12,651 nucleotides of DNA, taken from contig CADBFL010000095.1 in NCBI GenBank assembly GCA_902793875.1, positions 1-12,651 of the forward strand, read 5' to 3'. Numbering within the stretch: position 1 is the first letter of the stretch; the number at the start of each line of letters is the position of its first letter. The notes under the pieces were generated by a model that saw only the letters and a program-made list of their open reading frames with translations, made no database searches and was not told the origin of the DNA. Both the position numbers and the translations under genes were made by a program. Source of the stretch: an uncultured Eubacteriales bacterium. GTDB lineage: Bacteria; Bacillota; Clostridia; Peptostreptococcales; Anaerovoracaceae. Positions 5,628 to 12,517 of the stretch are shown piece after piece.

Positions 5628-7611
5628 CGAATACATGAAGGCCCTCAGGGCCGGAGAAAAAGAATACAAGGCAAAGGTAGCTGCCGGAGAATATCCGTAT
5701 CTCGCGGCCCTCGATGACATACTGCCGGACTGCGATTCCATGCCGCACAGGCAGCTGGGGCTGATCGAGATCCCGGTGGAGCTCATAGCGGGTACGAAGA
5801 CGCGCGCCAGGCAGAACTCCTTTGCGCCGGATTTCATGCCGCTGCTCGGGCCCGACAGCGAATTCGCTGCGAAGTGGAACAGCCTGTACAACGCGCAGAT
5901 AAAGGAGGGCTTCAGCGACCCGATAAAAGTATATGAATACCTTCAGGAATTCTACGTTCAGGAGGGAAACAAGAGGGTATCGGTGAGCCGCTTCCTCGAC
6001 ATGCCGACCATAAGCGCCGAGGTCATCAGGGTGATCCCGGACGCCGGGACCCTTGAAGAGCATCCCGGGTATGCGGAGTTCCTTGGATTCTACGAGCGTG
6101 CGCCGGTCTACGACATGAAGTTCAGCCGGGCGGGAGCCTATGCCGAGATAGAGGACATCCTGGGGCCTGATCCGGGAGCTCCGTGGCCGGAGGATTCGGT
6201 GAAGGATCTCCGGAACGCATACTGGCAGTTCACCCGGGCTTACGCCTCACTCGAGGGCAAGGTGCCCGACATGCTGCCGGGCGACGCTTTCATGGTATAC
6301 CTGAGGATATACGCGAAGGACATACTCAGGCATCAGCCGCCGGAGATCATAAAAAAGAGGATACTGAGGATAAAAAAGGAGCTTCTGACCGAGAGCAACA
6401 TGGACAGGGTCGCACTCGTCGAACAGGCCGATGACGCTCTCAACGCGGGCTCGATCATAAACAAAGCGGGCAATCTGGTCGCGGGACCCGACTCCCTGAT
6501 AGGCAAAGTCATACCTGCCATGACCTTCTCGGCGAAGAATCCTCTGAAGGCCGCGTTCATATATGAAGACGGGGTCGCGGACTCGAGCGCCACTGCGGAC
6601 CACGAAAAGGGAAGGCTGAGGCTCGAAAAGGCGTACGGCGGAATGGTCGAAACAAGATGCTTCGAGAACTGCGGCGATCCTGACGCATTCGAAAAAGCGG
6701 CATCGGAAGCCGCTGACTGGGGTGCTGACGTCGTGTTCACGACATCGCCTGCCCTCATAAACGAGACCCTCAGGACCGCCATAAGATACGGGGACATCAG
6801 GTTCCTGAACTGCTCGGTCAATCTGGCTCACCAGGCAGTGCGGACATATTACGCAAAGCTTTATGAGGCAAAATTCCTCGCGGGCATCGTCGCGGGAACG
6901 GCTGCTGCGGCGGACGGCACTCATGCCGTCGGCTACTGCTCGGATGCCCCTGTATACGGTACCATAGCGTCGATAAACGCGTTCGCCATCGGAGCCTCGA
7001 TGGTGGATCCTCAGGTAAAGATACATCTTGACTGGGCGTCGCGCAAAGACGCTGACTGGTGGTGGGCGATGCTCGACAAGGGCATACATGTCTTATCCGC
7101 GGTGGACTCGCTCCACAGCGCTGACGGGAGCGACGCGTACGGAGTGTGCTGCGTCGAAAGATGCGCTCCGGGCGAAGGCAACGACCTGTCCGGCACATGC
7201 CGCATCAGGAACCTCGCTGCGCCTATATACAAATGGGGCAAGCTATATGAGATCATCGTGAGGACCATCATAGAGGGAACTTACAGCGCCCACCTGGTCG
7301 ACAGGAAGGATCAGGCCACAAATTACTGGTGGGGCATGATATCGGGCGTGGTGGACATAAAGCTGGCGGATGACCTGCCGCGCGGCACCAGGCAGCTGGT
7401 GGAGCTGCTCAGGCAGGACATAATCGACGGGCGCTTCAACCCATTTGATCCGGTCGACGGAGGAGAGCCTCTTACGAGCAGGGACATCATTATGATGGAC
7501 CGGCTGTGCCCGAACGTCATCGGAGAGATACCGCCGATGGATGCGCTGACTGACGAGGCGAGATCCGCCGTGAAATACAGCGGCGTCGAGAGCGCGAAAA
7601 GGAAACGATGA
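5620..7611 (+). CDS. ParB-like/BMP-domain fusion protein, predicted cytosolic nucleoside-binding protein
   Basis: A 663-residue protein. Residues about 47-140 resemble a ParB/sulfiredoxin-like fold: an LIEIPVELIAGTKTRAR opening (48-64) and EGNKRVSV (115-122) in the position of the G-N-H/K-R motif. A helical linker follows (about 190-275, with a charged stretch IIKKRILRIKKEL at 243-255). Residues about 308-610 look like a BMP/Med family substrate-binding domain (YEDGVADSS, HEKGR, WGADVVFTTSPA, KFLAGIVAG). Such domains normally sit outside the cell and bind nucleosides. Here there is no signal peptide, lipobox or membrane segment, so the protein should be cytosolic. The start at 5620 is chosen because GGAGGAGA (5603-5610) precedes it; an upstream ATG at 5584 would add 12 basic residues inside ltrA. 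The 3' end overlaps the phosphoesterase gene by 4 nt. Function is unknown; a ligand sensor is an inference. Confidence 0.8.
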   Translation: MTDEYMKALRAGEKEYKAKVAAGEYPYLAALDDILPDCDSMPHRQLGLIEIPVELIAGTKTRARQNSFAPDFMPLLGPDSEFAAKWNSLYNAQIKEGFSDPIKVYEYLQEFYVQEGNKRVSVSRFLDMPTISAEVIRVIPDAGTLEEHPGYAEFLGFYERAPVYDMKFSRAGAYAEIEDILGPDPGAPWPEDSVKDLRNAYWQFTRAYASLEGKVPDMLPGDAFMVYLRIYAKDILRHQPPEIIKKRILRIKKELLTESNMDRVALVEQADDALNAGSIINKAGNLVAGPDSLIGKVIPAMTFSAKNPLKAAFIYEDGVADSSATADHEKGRLRLEKAYGGMVETRCFENCGDPDAFEKAASEAADWGADVVFTTSPALINETLRTAIRYGDIRFLNCSVNLAHQAVRTYYAKLYEAKFLAGIVAGTAAAADGTHAVGYCSDAPVYGTIASINAFAIGASMVDPQVKIHLDWASRKDADWWWAMLDKGIHVLSAVDSLHSADGSDAYGVCCVERCAPGEGNDLSGTCRIRNLAAPIYKWGKLYEIIVRTIIEGTYSAHLVDRKDQATNYWWGMISGVVDIKLADDLPRGTRQLVELLRQDIIDGRFNPFDPVDGGEPLTSRDIIMMDRLCPNVIGEIPPMDALTDEARSAVKYSGVESAKRKR

Positions 7612-8261
7612 AGATACTCATGCTTGCGGATACTGAAGAAAGCGCGCTCTGGGACGACTGGTCGGAAGAGACCGCATCGAAGCTCGCGGATATCGGTCTG
7701 ATACTTTCGGCCGGAGATCTTGACGCGGACTATCTTGAGTTTCTGGTCACCATGCTGAACGTGCCTCTTGTATATGTGAGGGGAAACCACGACGGGGATT
7801 ACGACAGGAAGCCGCCGGAGGGCTGCATCGATGCGGACGGAAGGGTGGTCGAGGTAAACTGCGATGACGCCGGCGGCGCGCGCAGACTTAAGATACTGGG
7901 ACTCGGAGGTTCCATGCGGTATAGGGACAACGCCGCAGACATGTATACCGAGGATGAGATGAGGCGGCGCATCGCGGGGGTGCGTGGGAATGCTTTCAGG
8001 GATCTCATCAGCGGAAGGATCAGCGGCAGCAGAGACATCGACATCCTCCTGACACACGCTCCCTGCAGGGGATACGGCGACATGGAGGACCTGCCGCACA
8101 ACGGCTTCGAATGCTTCAACGATCTGATAGAAAGGCACAGCCCGGCGGTGCACTGCTACGGTCATGTCCACAGGGAGTACGGTGATTTCCGGCGCGAGAT
8201 ACTGCACCCGTCCGGGACCCGCCTGGTCAACGCGAGCGGCTCGTATATATGCGAACTCTGA
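7608..8261 (+). CDS. Calcineurin-like metallophosphoesterase with D-x-E first motif
   Basis: A 217-residue cytosolic metallophosphoesterase, cleaving phosphomono- or diesters with two metal ions. The family motifs appear in order: LADTE (D8, with E10 where the usual D-x-H has histidine), GDLD (D37), RGNHDG (N60, H61, D62), LTHAP (H150) and GHVH (H186, H188). Length is typical of the small YfcE/Vps29-like or SbcD-like single-domain enzymes. The substrate cannot be read from the sequence. Its ATG overlaps the TGA of the ParB-like/BMP gene (ATGA), so the two are made together and may share a ligand or pathway. A terminator at 8267 follows the stop codon immediately and ends the operon. Confidence 0.87.
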   Translation: MKILMLADTEESALWDDWSEETASKLADIGLILSAGDLDADYLEFLVTMLNVPLVYVRGNHDGDYDRKPPEGCIDADGRVVEVNCDDAGGARRLKILGLGGSMRYRDNAADMYTEDEMRRRIAGVRGNAFRDLISGRISGSRDIDILLTHAPCRGYGDMEDLPHNGFECFNDLIERHSPAVHCYGHVHREYGDFRREILHPSGTRLVNASGSYICEL

Positions 8262-8266
8262 CAGAT

Positions 8267-8288
8267 GCCGGATGTACCCGGCTTTTTT
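8267..8288 (+). terminator. Intrinsic terminator of the flavodoxin-phosphoesterase operon
   Basis: Stem GCCGG (8267-8271) with CCGGC (8278-8282), loop ATGTAC, followed by six T residues (8283-8288). It starts five bases after the phosphoesterase stop. It abuts the oppositely oriented smpB terminator, sharing a GGC-T6-ACATG-A6-CCGG core. Confidence 0.75.
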
Positions 8289-8718
8289 ACATGAAAAAAC
8301 CGGAACCGTCAGAGATGTTCCGGTAAGTATGCTGACTGCGGACAGCCCGCGCCTCAGGGCATCTGCCGTTCTCATCGAGATAGACGGACAGAGGGATCAG
8401 CGTCAGGCCCTGCTGGGTCTTTATCGTACCGTAGAGCTTCATGATCTCCTTCTTATGCATCAGCAGAGTGCGGACCCTGAGAGGGTCGACGTTGTAGCGG
8501 TTGCCCTGCTCGTAGGGGGCGATATGCATTCCGGTAACGACGAGCTCGCCCTTGCTGGTTATCTTGCAATAGCTCTCCTTGATGCTGACGCTGCCCCGTC
8601 TGACCGACTTGATCTCGGTCCCGGTCAGGACTATGCCCGCTTCAAAACGTTCCTCGATCATGTAATCGTGGAACGCTTTTTTATTGTTTGCTACTGTCTT
8701 TCGTGATCTTTTTCCCAT
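8287..8718 (-). CDS. smpB: SsrA-binding protein SmpB with an abnormal, shortened C-terminus
   Basis: SmpB binds tmRNA and places it in stalled ribosomes for trans-translation. Residues 1-119 match the SmpB beta-barrel well: NNKKAFHDYMIEERFEAGIVL (11-31), LTGTEIKSVRRGSVSIKESY (31-50), MHIAPYEQGNRYN (64-76), RTLLMHKKEI (83-92) and LTLIPLSVYLDENGR (105-119). After R119 the expected V-K-V-E-(I/L)-x-L-x-(R/K)-G-K-K-x-Y-D-K-R tail is missing. An unrelated 24-residue tail (CPEARAVR...) replaces it and reads through the terminator hairpin at 8300-8323. The product is 143 residues against about 150-160 for the family. A stop in another frame sits at 8356-8354, upstream of the hairpin. It is the last gene of the rluA-type/lepB/smpB operon, 15 nt after lepB. 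Confidence 0.88.
   Translation of the reverse strand: MGKRSRKTVANNKKAFHDYMIEERFEAGIVLTGTEIKSVRRGSVSIKESYCKITSKGELVVTGMHIAPYEQGNRYNVDPLRVRTLLMHKKEIMKLYGTIKTQQGLTLIPLSVYLDENGRCPEARAVRSQHTYRNISDGSGFFM
8293..8323 (-). terminator. Intrinsic terminator of the smpB operon
   Basis: On the minus strand CCGGAAC (8323-8317), a 10-nt loop and GTTCCGG (8306-8300) are followed by a six-T run (8299-8294). It lies inside the present smpB reading frame, which is abnormal and supports a frameshift upstream. Confidence 0.8.
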
Positions 8719-8733
8719 GGATGCCGTCGTATG

Positions 8734-9396
8734 TCAGAACCGCTTTATCTTGTTGAACGGATACAGCCTCAGGATGACCTTGCCCTTGATGCTGTCAAAG
8801 GTCGCGCATCCGACTTCGTGGCGCCTTGAGTCGACACTGCCGACGCGGTTGTCTCCCATGCAGAAGTATGAATCCTCAGGGACCGTGAAGGTCTCGCCCT
8901 CGGCAGGTATCTCGAATGCCGGAGTATAGCCGTCCTTGAGGTAATCCTCCTGATAGGCCTCGCCGTTTATGTACAGCTGGTTGTCCTTTATCATTATCTC
9001 GTCGCCAGGAAGCCCGAGGACCCTCTTGATCAGGAGCTTGTCCTTGCCGGTGTCTTCGTTCACAAGATCGCTCTCGAAAATGATGATGTCGCCGCGCTCG
9101 GGACCGTGGGTCCGGTACGCCTGCCTGTACATGATCATGTAGTCGTTCTCGTGCAGGGTGTCCTCCATCGAAGTCTGCTTGACTATGGTCGGCCTTACGA
9201 AGTAGAGCACGATGGCGGCCAGTATCAGAGCTATTATGATGTCTATCAGAAGGCTCTTGAAGAACCCTCCGGCCGCCGAGGCTTTCGTCGGAGCCTCCCG
9301 GTGCTCGCCCTGAGGGGTGCCCGCCCAGAAGTCGTGGCGGTCTTCGTTGTTCATCGATGATTCGTATTCGCTTTTTTTGTATCTGTCCGATCTCAT
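8734..9396 (-). CDS. lepB: Signal peptidase I
   Basis: A 220-residue type I signal peptidase (peptidase S26) that cleaves signal peptides from exported proteins at the outer face of the membrane. The N-terminal about 45 residues are hydrophilic and cytosolic. A single membrane anchor follows (about 46-67, LLIDIIIALILAAIVLYFV). The catalytic serine is in TSMEDTL (S76) and the general-base lysine in LLIKRVLGLPGD (K124). The box GDNRVGSVDSR (181-191) closes the active site. The enzyme is complete and of normal length for Gram-positive SipS-type enzymes. The start at 9396 overlaps the TGA of the preceding pseudouridine synthase gene (ATGA) and has GGAG 10 nt upstream within that gene. A second Met at residue 15 (9354) is a less likely start. 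smpB follows after 15 nt. Confidence 0.93.
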   Translation of the reverse strand: MRSDRYKKSEYESSMNNEDRHDFWAGTPQGEHREAPTKASAAGGFFKSLLIDIIIALILAAIVLYFVRPTIVKQTSMEDTLHENDYMIMYRQAYRTHGPERGDIIIFESDLVNEDTGKDKLLIKRVLGLPGDEIMIKDNQLYINGEAYQEDYLKDGYTPAFEIPAEGETFTVPEDSYFCMGDNRVGSVDSRRHEVGCATFDSIKGKVILRLYPFNKIKRF

Positions 9397-10427
9397 TTCA
9401 GTTTCTCCAGTATCTCACTGAATCTTTTCGGGGCGGCCGCTTCGAACGACCTGCCCGCCAGATATCCCAGTCCCTCCGCATCTCCGATATCAGGCGAAAA
9501 TTCCAGTCTGGCTGCGTGGAGCAGCTGCGTCGTAAGGCCGAAACGGTCGCGCATGTACCGGTTTATCTCACGCGCTGAGCGTCCCGCGTACTTGCTGTCG
9601 CCGATAAGCGGATGCCCCGCGCTCGCAAGGTGGGCCCTGATCTGATGGGTCCTGCCCGTCAGAAGCTCGACCTCGCACAGCGTGGCGCAAAGCCCGTCTC
9701 CGAATCGCAGCGTCCTGAGCGGTCTGACGACAGTCCCGATCTTCTTTTGCCCGGGGAGGCAGTCCCCGTGGCCCGGATCCGTGACAGTGACTCTGTTCGA
9801 CGCTTCGTCCTTCGTCAGAACTCCGGACAGATGCAGATCTTCTCTGATCTCGCCGCAGGCTATGGTCAGATAGAACTTTCTGATCCTGTCCTCTCTGATC
9901 ATGCGGTTGAGTCCGCGCATCGCCGCGGCGGTCTTTCCGAAGAGCACGAGACCCGTCGTGTTGCGGTCCAGCCTGTTTGCCGGAGCCGGCGCGAAGACCT
10001 TCTCGCTTCGCGGATCGTACGCCCCCTCCGCTGCCAGGTAGTCCTTCACCTGGTTGGCGAGATGGTCCTTCTTTTCGCGGGAATCGCCGTGCGTCAGAAG
10101 ATCGTAAGGCTTGTTTGCTATCAGGATGCTGCCGTCCTCGTAGACAGTTCCGAAACTGCGCTTAGTCTTCTTCTGACCGGCGGGTCTGCCCCCGCTGCCG
10201 GAAGGATCCGGCGCTCCCAGCGAAGCGAGAGAGCTGTCCGAAAGGTAGAGCGTCAGAGTCTCGCCTTCGCTCAGCATGTAGGACTCGCTCCTGCGCTTTG
10301 AGTCCACTTTGACATCTTTGCGGATGATCTTATACACCTCGCCGAGAGAAGCGCCGGGAAGGTACTTCCTCAGAAATCTGTCGAGCCTGCGGCCCGCATC
10401 GTTTGCCGTGATGATGATCTCTCTCAT
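9393..10427 (-). CDS. RluA-family 23S rRNA pseudouridine synthase (RluC/D type)
   Basis: A 344-residue enzyme that isomerises uridine to pseudouridine, most likely in 23S rRNA. Residues about 1-62 form an S4 RNA-binding domain (RRLDRFLRKYL at 13-23, YKIIRKDVKVD at 32-42). A variable linker follows (about 65-92), then the catalytic domain from about 93 to 310: LIANKPYDLLTH (102-113), the motif NRLDRNTTGLVLF with catalytic D154, RKFYLTIACG (183-192) and LLTGRTHQIRAHL (255-267). The start at 10427 has GGGAG 8-9 nt upstream; the open frame extends 22 codons further, but into the promoter. It opens the minus-strand operon with lepB (4-nt overlap) and smpB. Which uridine it modifies is not decidable here. 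Confidence 0.92.
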   Translation of the reverse strand: MREIIITANDAGRRLDRFLRKYLPGASLGEVYKIIRKDVKVDSKRRSESYMLSEGETLTLYLSDSSLASLGAPDPSGSGGRPAGQKKTKRSFGTVYEDGSILIANKPYDLLTHGDSREKKDHLANQVKDYLAAEGAYDPRSEKVFAPAPANRLDRNTTGLVLFGKTAAAMRGLNRMIREDRIRKFYLTIACGEIREDLHLSGVLTKDEASNRVTVTDPGHGDCLPGQKKIGTVVRPLRTLRFGDGLCATLCEVELLTGRTHQIRAHLASAGHPLIGDSKYAGRSAREINRYMRDRFGLTTQLLHAARLEFSPDIGDAEGLGYLAGRSFEAAAPKRFSEILEKLK

Positions 10428-10447
10428 GGTCTGTCTCCCGGTGAGTC

Positions 10448-10468
10448 GTACAACACCACATATTGTAC
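10448..10468. repeat. Inverted repeat over the -10 and start site of the pseudouridine synthase promoter
   Basis: GTACAA (10448-10453) and TTGTAC (10463-10468) are perfect inverted arms separated by 9 nt. One arm contains the -10 hexamer of the minus promoter and the other lies near the predicted start site, so it could be an operator or a leader hairpin. Six-bp arms can occur by chance. Confidence 0.35.
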
Positions 10469-10490
10469 CACGGCAGGGCTTTATCCTCAA
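10462..10490 (-). promoter_or_regulatory. Promoter of the pseudouridine synthase-lepB-smpB operon
   Basis: On the minus strand TTGAGG (10490-10485), a 17-nt spacer and TACAAT (10467-10462). Transcription would start near 10455, about 28 nt before the ATG at 10427. Confidence 0.65.
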
Positions 10491-10542
10491 CATCGGGAAG
10501 GGCCTGCGGATATTAATGTTTGTATAGCCGGAGGCCGTCTCG

Positions 10543-10571
10543 TTGCAAATGGCAGGCGCTGTCGGTATACT
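10543..10571 (+). promoter_or_regulatory. Promoter of the membrane protein-pncB operon
   Basis: TTGCAA (10543-10548), a 17-nt spacer and TATACT (10566-10571). Transcription would start near 10578, about 27 nt before the ATG at 10605. It is divergent from the pseudouridine synthase promoter about 50 nt away. Confidence 0.7.
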
Positions 10572-10604
10572 TATTTTGTACGTTTATGCGACGCGGAGAC
10601 AGAC

Positions 10605-10910
10605 ATGAGACATATAAAGAATTTTTTTCACAACATAAACGACGTCGTGCTCGCCCTGATCATCGTGGCGATAGCGGCAGGCGTCATCTTCTGGCGCATG
10701 CAGGTCATCCTGGACTATCCGAAGAAGATGATCGAAAAGCAGACCGTGACCGAGGAGGTCACTGAAGAAGCTCCGGCTGAAGAGAGCGCTCCTGTTGAAG
10801 AGAAAGCTCCGGCAGAGGAAGCGCCTGCCGAAGAGGCCGCTCCTGCCGAAGAAGCACCTGCCGAAGAGGCTCCCGCGGCCGAAGAGGCTCCTGACGGGAA
10901 CGCAGAGTAA
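10605..10910 (+). CDS. Single-pass membrane protein with acidic Ala-Pro-Glu repeat tail, function unknown
   Basis: I do not recognise this 101-residue protein as a named family. A short basic N-terminus (MRHIKNFFHN) precedes one hydrophobic helix (about 13-29), an amphipathic stretch WRMQVILDYPKKMIEK (30-45) and then a low-complexity acidic tail (49-101) built from APAEE/EEAPAEE units. The tail has many glutamates and essentially no bulky hydrophobics, so it should be an extended, disordered polyanion. The gene is convincing: a consensus promoter lies at 10543-10571, GGAG (10595-10598) sits six bases before the ATG, and pncB starts 13 nt after its stop. It could be a spacer, a wall-spanning stalk or a scaffold; orientation across the membrane is not clear. 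Confidence 0.75.
   Translation: MRHIKNFFHNINDVVLALIIVAIAAGVIFWRMQVILDYPKKMIEKQTVTEEVTEEAPAEESAPVEEKAPAEEAPAEEAAPAEEAPAEEAPAAEEAPDGNAE
10765..10893 (+). repeat. Degenerate GCTCCTGCCGAAGAG coding repeats
   Basis: The acidic tail of the 101-residue membrane protein is encoded by repeated 15-18-nt units with the sense A-P-A-E-E. Copies differ mostly at third codon positions (GCT/GCC/GCA, GAA/GAG), which suggests the peptide sequence is maintained. Confidence 0.6.
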
Positions 10911-10923
10911 GAGGTAAATTGAT

Positions 10924-12384
10924 ATGGACAAAAAAGATTACCAGATGCTTAACGACTACAACCTGACCATGCTGACCGATTTCTACGAGATCACCATGGC
11001 CAACGGCTACTTCAATTCGTGCAACAGGGATGCCGAGGCTTGCTTCGACGTGTTCTTCAGAAGAGTTCCGGACGGCGGAGGCTTCGCCATCATGGCGGGA
11101 CTCGAGCAGATCATAGCCTACATGAAGAGGCTCAGCTTCAGGGAAGAGGATCTGGAATACCTGAGGAGCAAGGATTCATTCTCCGAGGAATTCCTGGACT
11201 ACCTGAAGAACTTTAAATTCGAATGCGACGTATGGTCGGTGCCGGAGGGATGGCCGATATTCCCGTACGAGCCGGTCATGATCGTCAAAGGGCCGCTGAT
11301 CCAGGCGCAGTTCGTCGAGACCTTCATACTGATGCAGTTCAATCATCAGTCGCTGATCGCCACAAAGTCGAGCCGCATCGTGAGGGCCGCACAGGGCAGG
11401 CCGGTAATGGAGTTCGGCACGAGAAGAGCGCAGGGCGCCGACGCCGCGGTATACGGAGCGAGGGCTTCATATATCGCCGGATGCGCGGGGACGGCATGCA
11501 CCATAGCCGACAGGAACCACTTCGTTCCGGCGCTGGGCACGATGGCTCACAGCTGGATACAGAGCTTCGACAGCGAGTACGAGGCGTTCCGGACATACAC
11601 CGAGCTTTATCCTCAGAACGCGACGCTTCTGATCGATACATACAACGTGCTAAAATCAGGACTTCCCAATGCCATAAAGGTATTCAAAGAGCTGAAGCCT
11701 GAGAAGATGGGCATCCGCATAGACTCCGGAGACATCACCTACCTTACGAGGGAGTGCCGCAAGGTGCTCGACGCCGAGGGCCTTCAGGACTGCAAGATAG
11801 TCATCAGCAATTCGCTCGACGAGTACATCATCAGAGACGTCATCCTCGAGGGAGCGCAGATAGACTCCTTCGGCGTGGGCGAGAGGCTCATCACCGCCAG
11901 ATCCGAGCCTGTCTTCGGCGGCGTGTACAAGCTGTCCGGCATAGGCAAGGGCGATGAACTCGTGCCGAAGATGAAGATATCCGAGAACATCGAGAAGATC
12001 ACAAACCCGGGTTTCAAAAAGGTCGTCAGATTCTTCAGCAAGGACAGCGGAAAGGCTCTCGCCGATGTGATAATGCTGCACGACGAGCCGGTACCGGACG
12101 GGAAGCCTTACGAGATATTCGACCCGAACGCCGTATGGAAGCGCAAGGTCCTCGAGAACTACGAGGCAAAGGAGCTTCTGGTAAAGATCTTCGACAGGGG
12201 AAAACTCGTGTACAGAGAGCCCGGCATAGAAGAGATCAGAGAGACCTGCAGGACTCAGGTCGATACTCTCTGGGGCGAGATGCTCAGATTCGAGAATCCG
12301 CAGATCTACTATGTCGACCTCAGCAAGCCGCTGTGGAACCTCAAGCACGATCTGCTCAACAAGTACAGTTCGGGCAATATGTAG
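10924..12384 (+). CDS. pncB: Nicotinate phosphoribosyltransferase
   Basis: A 486-residue enzyme of the Preiss-Handler NAD salvage pathway. It joins nicotinate and PRPP, with ATP hydrolysis, to give nicotinate mononucleotide. It matches the longer Gram-positive NAPRTase type: NLTMLTDFYEITMANGYF (13-30) opens the substrate-binding domain, EFGTRRAQGADAA (163-175) is the phosphoribosyl-binding region, GTMAHSWIQ (205-213) carries the histidine (H209) expected to be phosphorylated, and LLIDTYN (235-241) and IRIDSGDI (264-271) are core barrel strands. The gene is complete. GAGG (10911-10914) lies nine bases before the ATG, directly after the membrane protein gene, so the two form an operon. No nicotinamidase or NAD synthetase gene is in the window. 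No NiaR-type operator was recognised. Confidence 0.95.
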   Translation: MDKKDYQMLNDYNLTMLTDFYEITMANGYFNSCNRDAEACFDVFFRRVPDGGGFAIMAGLEQIIAYMKRLSFREEDLEYLRSKDSFSEEFLDYLKNFKFECDVWSVPEGWPIFPYEPVMIVKGPLIQAQFVETFILMQFNHQSLIATKSSRIVRAAQGRPVMEFGTRRAQGADAAVYGARASYIAGCAGTACTIADRNHFVPALGTMAHSWIQSFDSEYEAFRTYTELYPQNATLLIDTYNVLKSGLPNAIKVFKELKPEKMGIRIDSGDITYLTRECRKVLDAEGLQDCKIVISNSLDEYIIRDVILEGAQIDSFGVGERLITARSEPVFGGVYKLSGIGKGDELVPKMKISENIEKITNPGFKKVVRFFSKDSGKALADVIMLHDEPVPDGKPYEIFDPNAVWKRKVLENYEAKELLVKIFDRGKLVYREPGIEEIRETCRTQVDTLWGEMLRFENPQIYYVDLSKPLWNLKHDLLNKYSSGNM

Positions 12385-12440
12385 CAGGGCGGCAGCGCCG
12401 GACAAAATTCCGGGCGGCAGCCTGAAGACGAGTGACATAA

Positions 12441-12472
12441 AAGGGATCGCCTGATGAAAGGCGGTCCTTTTT
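12441..12472 (+). terminator. Intrinsic terminator of pncB
   Basis: AAGGGATCGCC (12441-12451) pairs along its full length (two G-T pairs) with GGCGGTCCTTT (12460-12470) across an 8-nt loop, and runs into a five-T tract. Confidence 0.85.
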
Positions 12473-12487
12473 GATACCTGCAGAAAA

Positions 12488-12496
12488 TGGTATCAT
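12488..12496 (+). promoter_or_regulatory. Extended -10 promoter of the last gene
   Basis: TG-G-TATCAT (12488-12496) is an extended -10 element just after the pncB terminator. Transcription would start near 12503, so the leader would hold little more than the AGGAG at 12508-12512. Confidence 0.45.
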
Positions 12497-12517
12497 TAGC
12501 GGAAGAGAGGAGAGAAG

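Noticed and set aside
10428..10493. Upstream ATG for the pseudouridine synthase
   Set aside because: The extra 22 codons would span the -10 element and predicted start site; GGGAG before 10427 fixes the start.
12385..12425. GC-rich imperfect hairpin just after pncB
   Set aside because: The CCGG arms around ACAAAATT give only a short stem with no T-tract; the real terminator is at 12441-12472.
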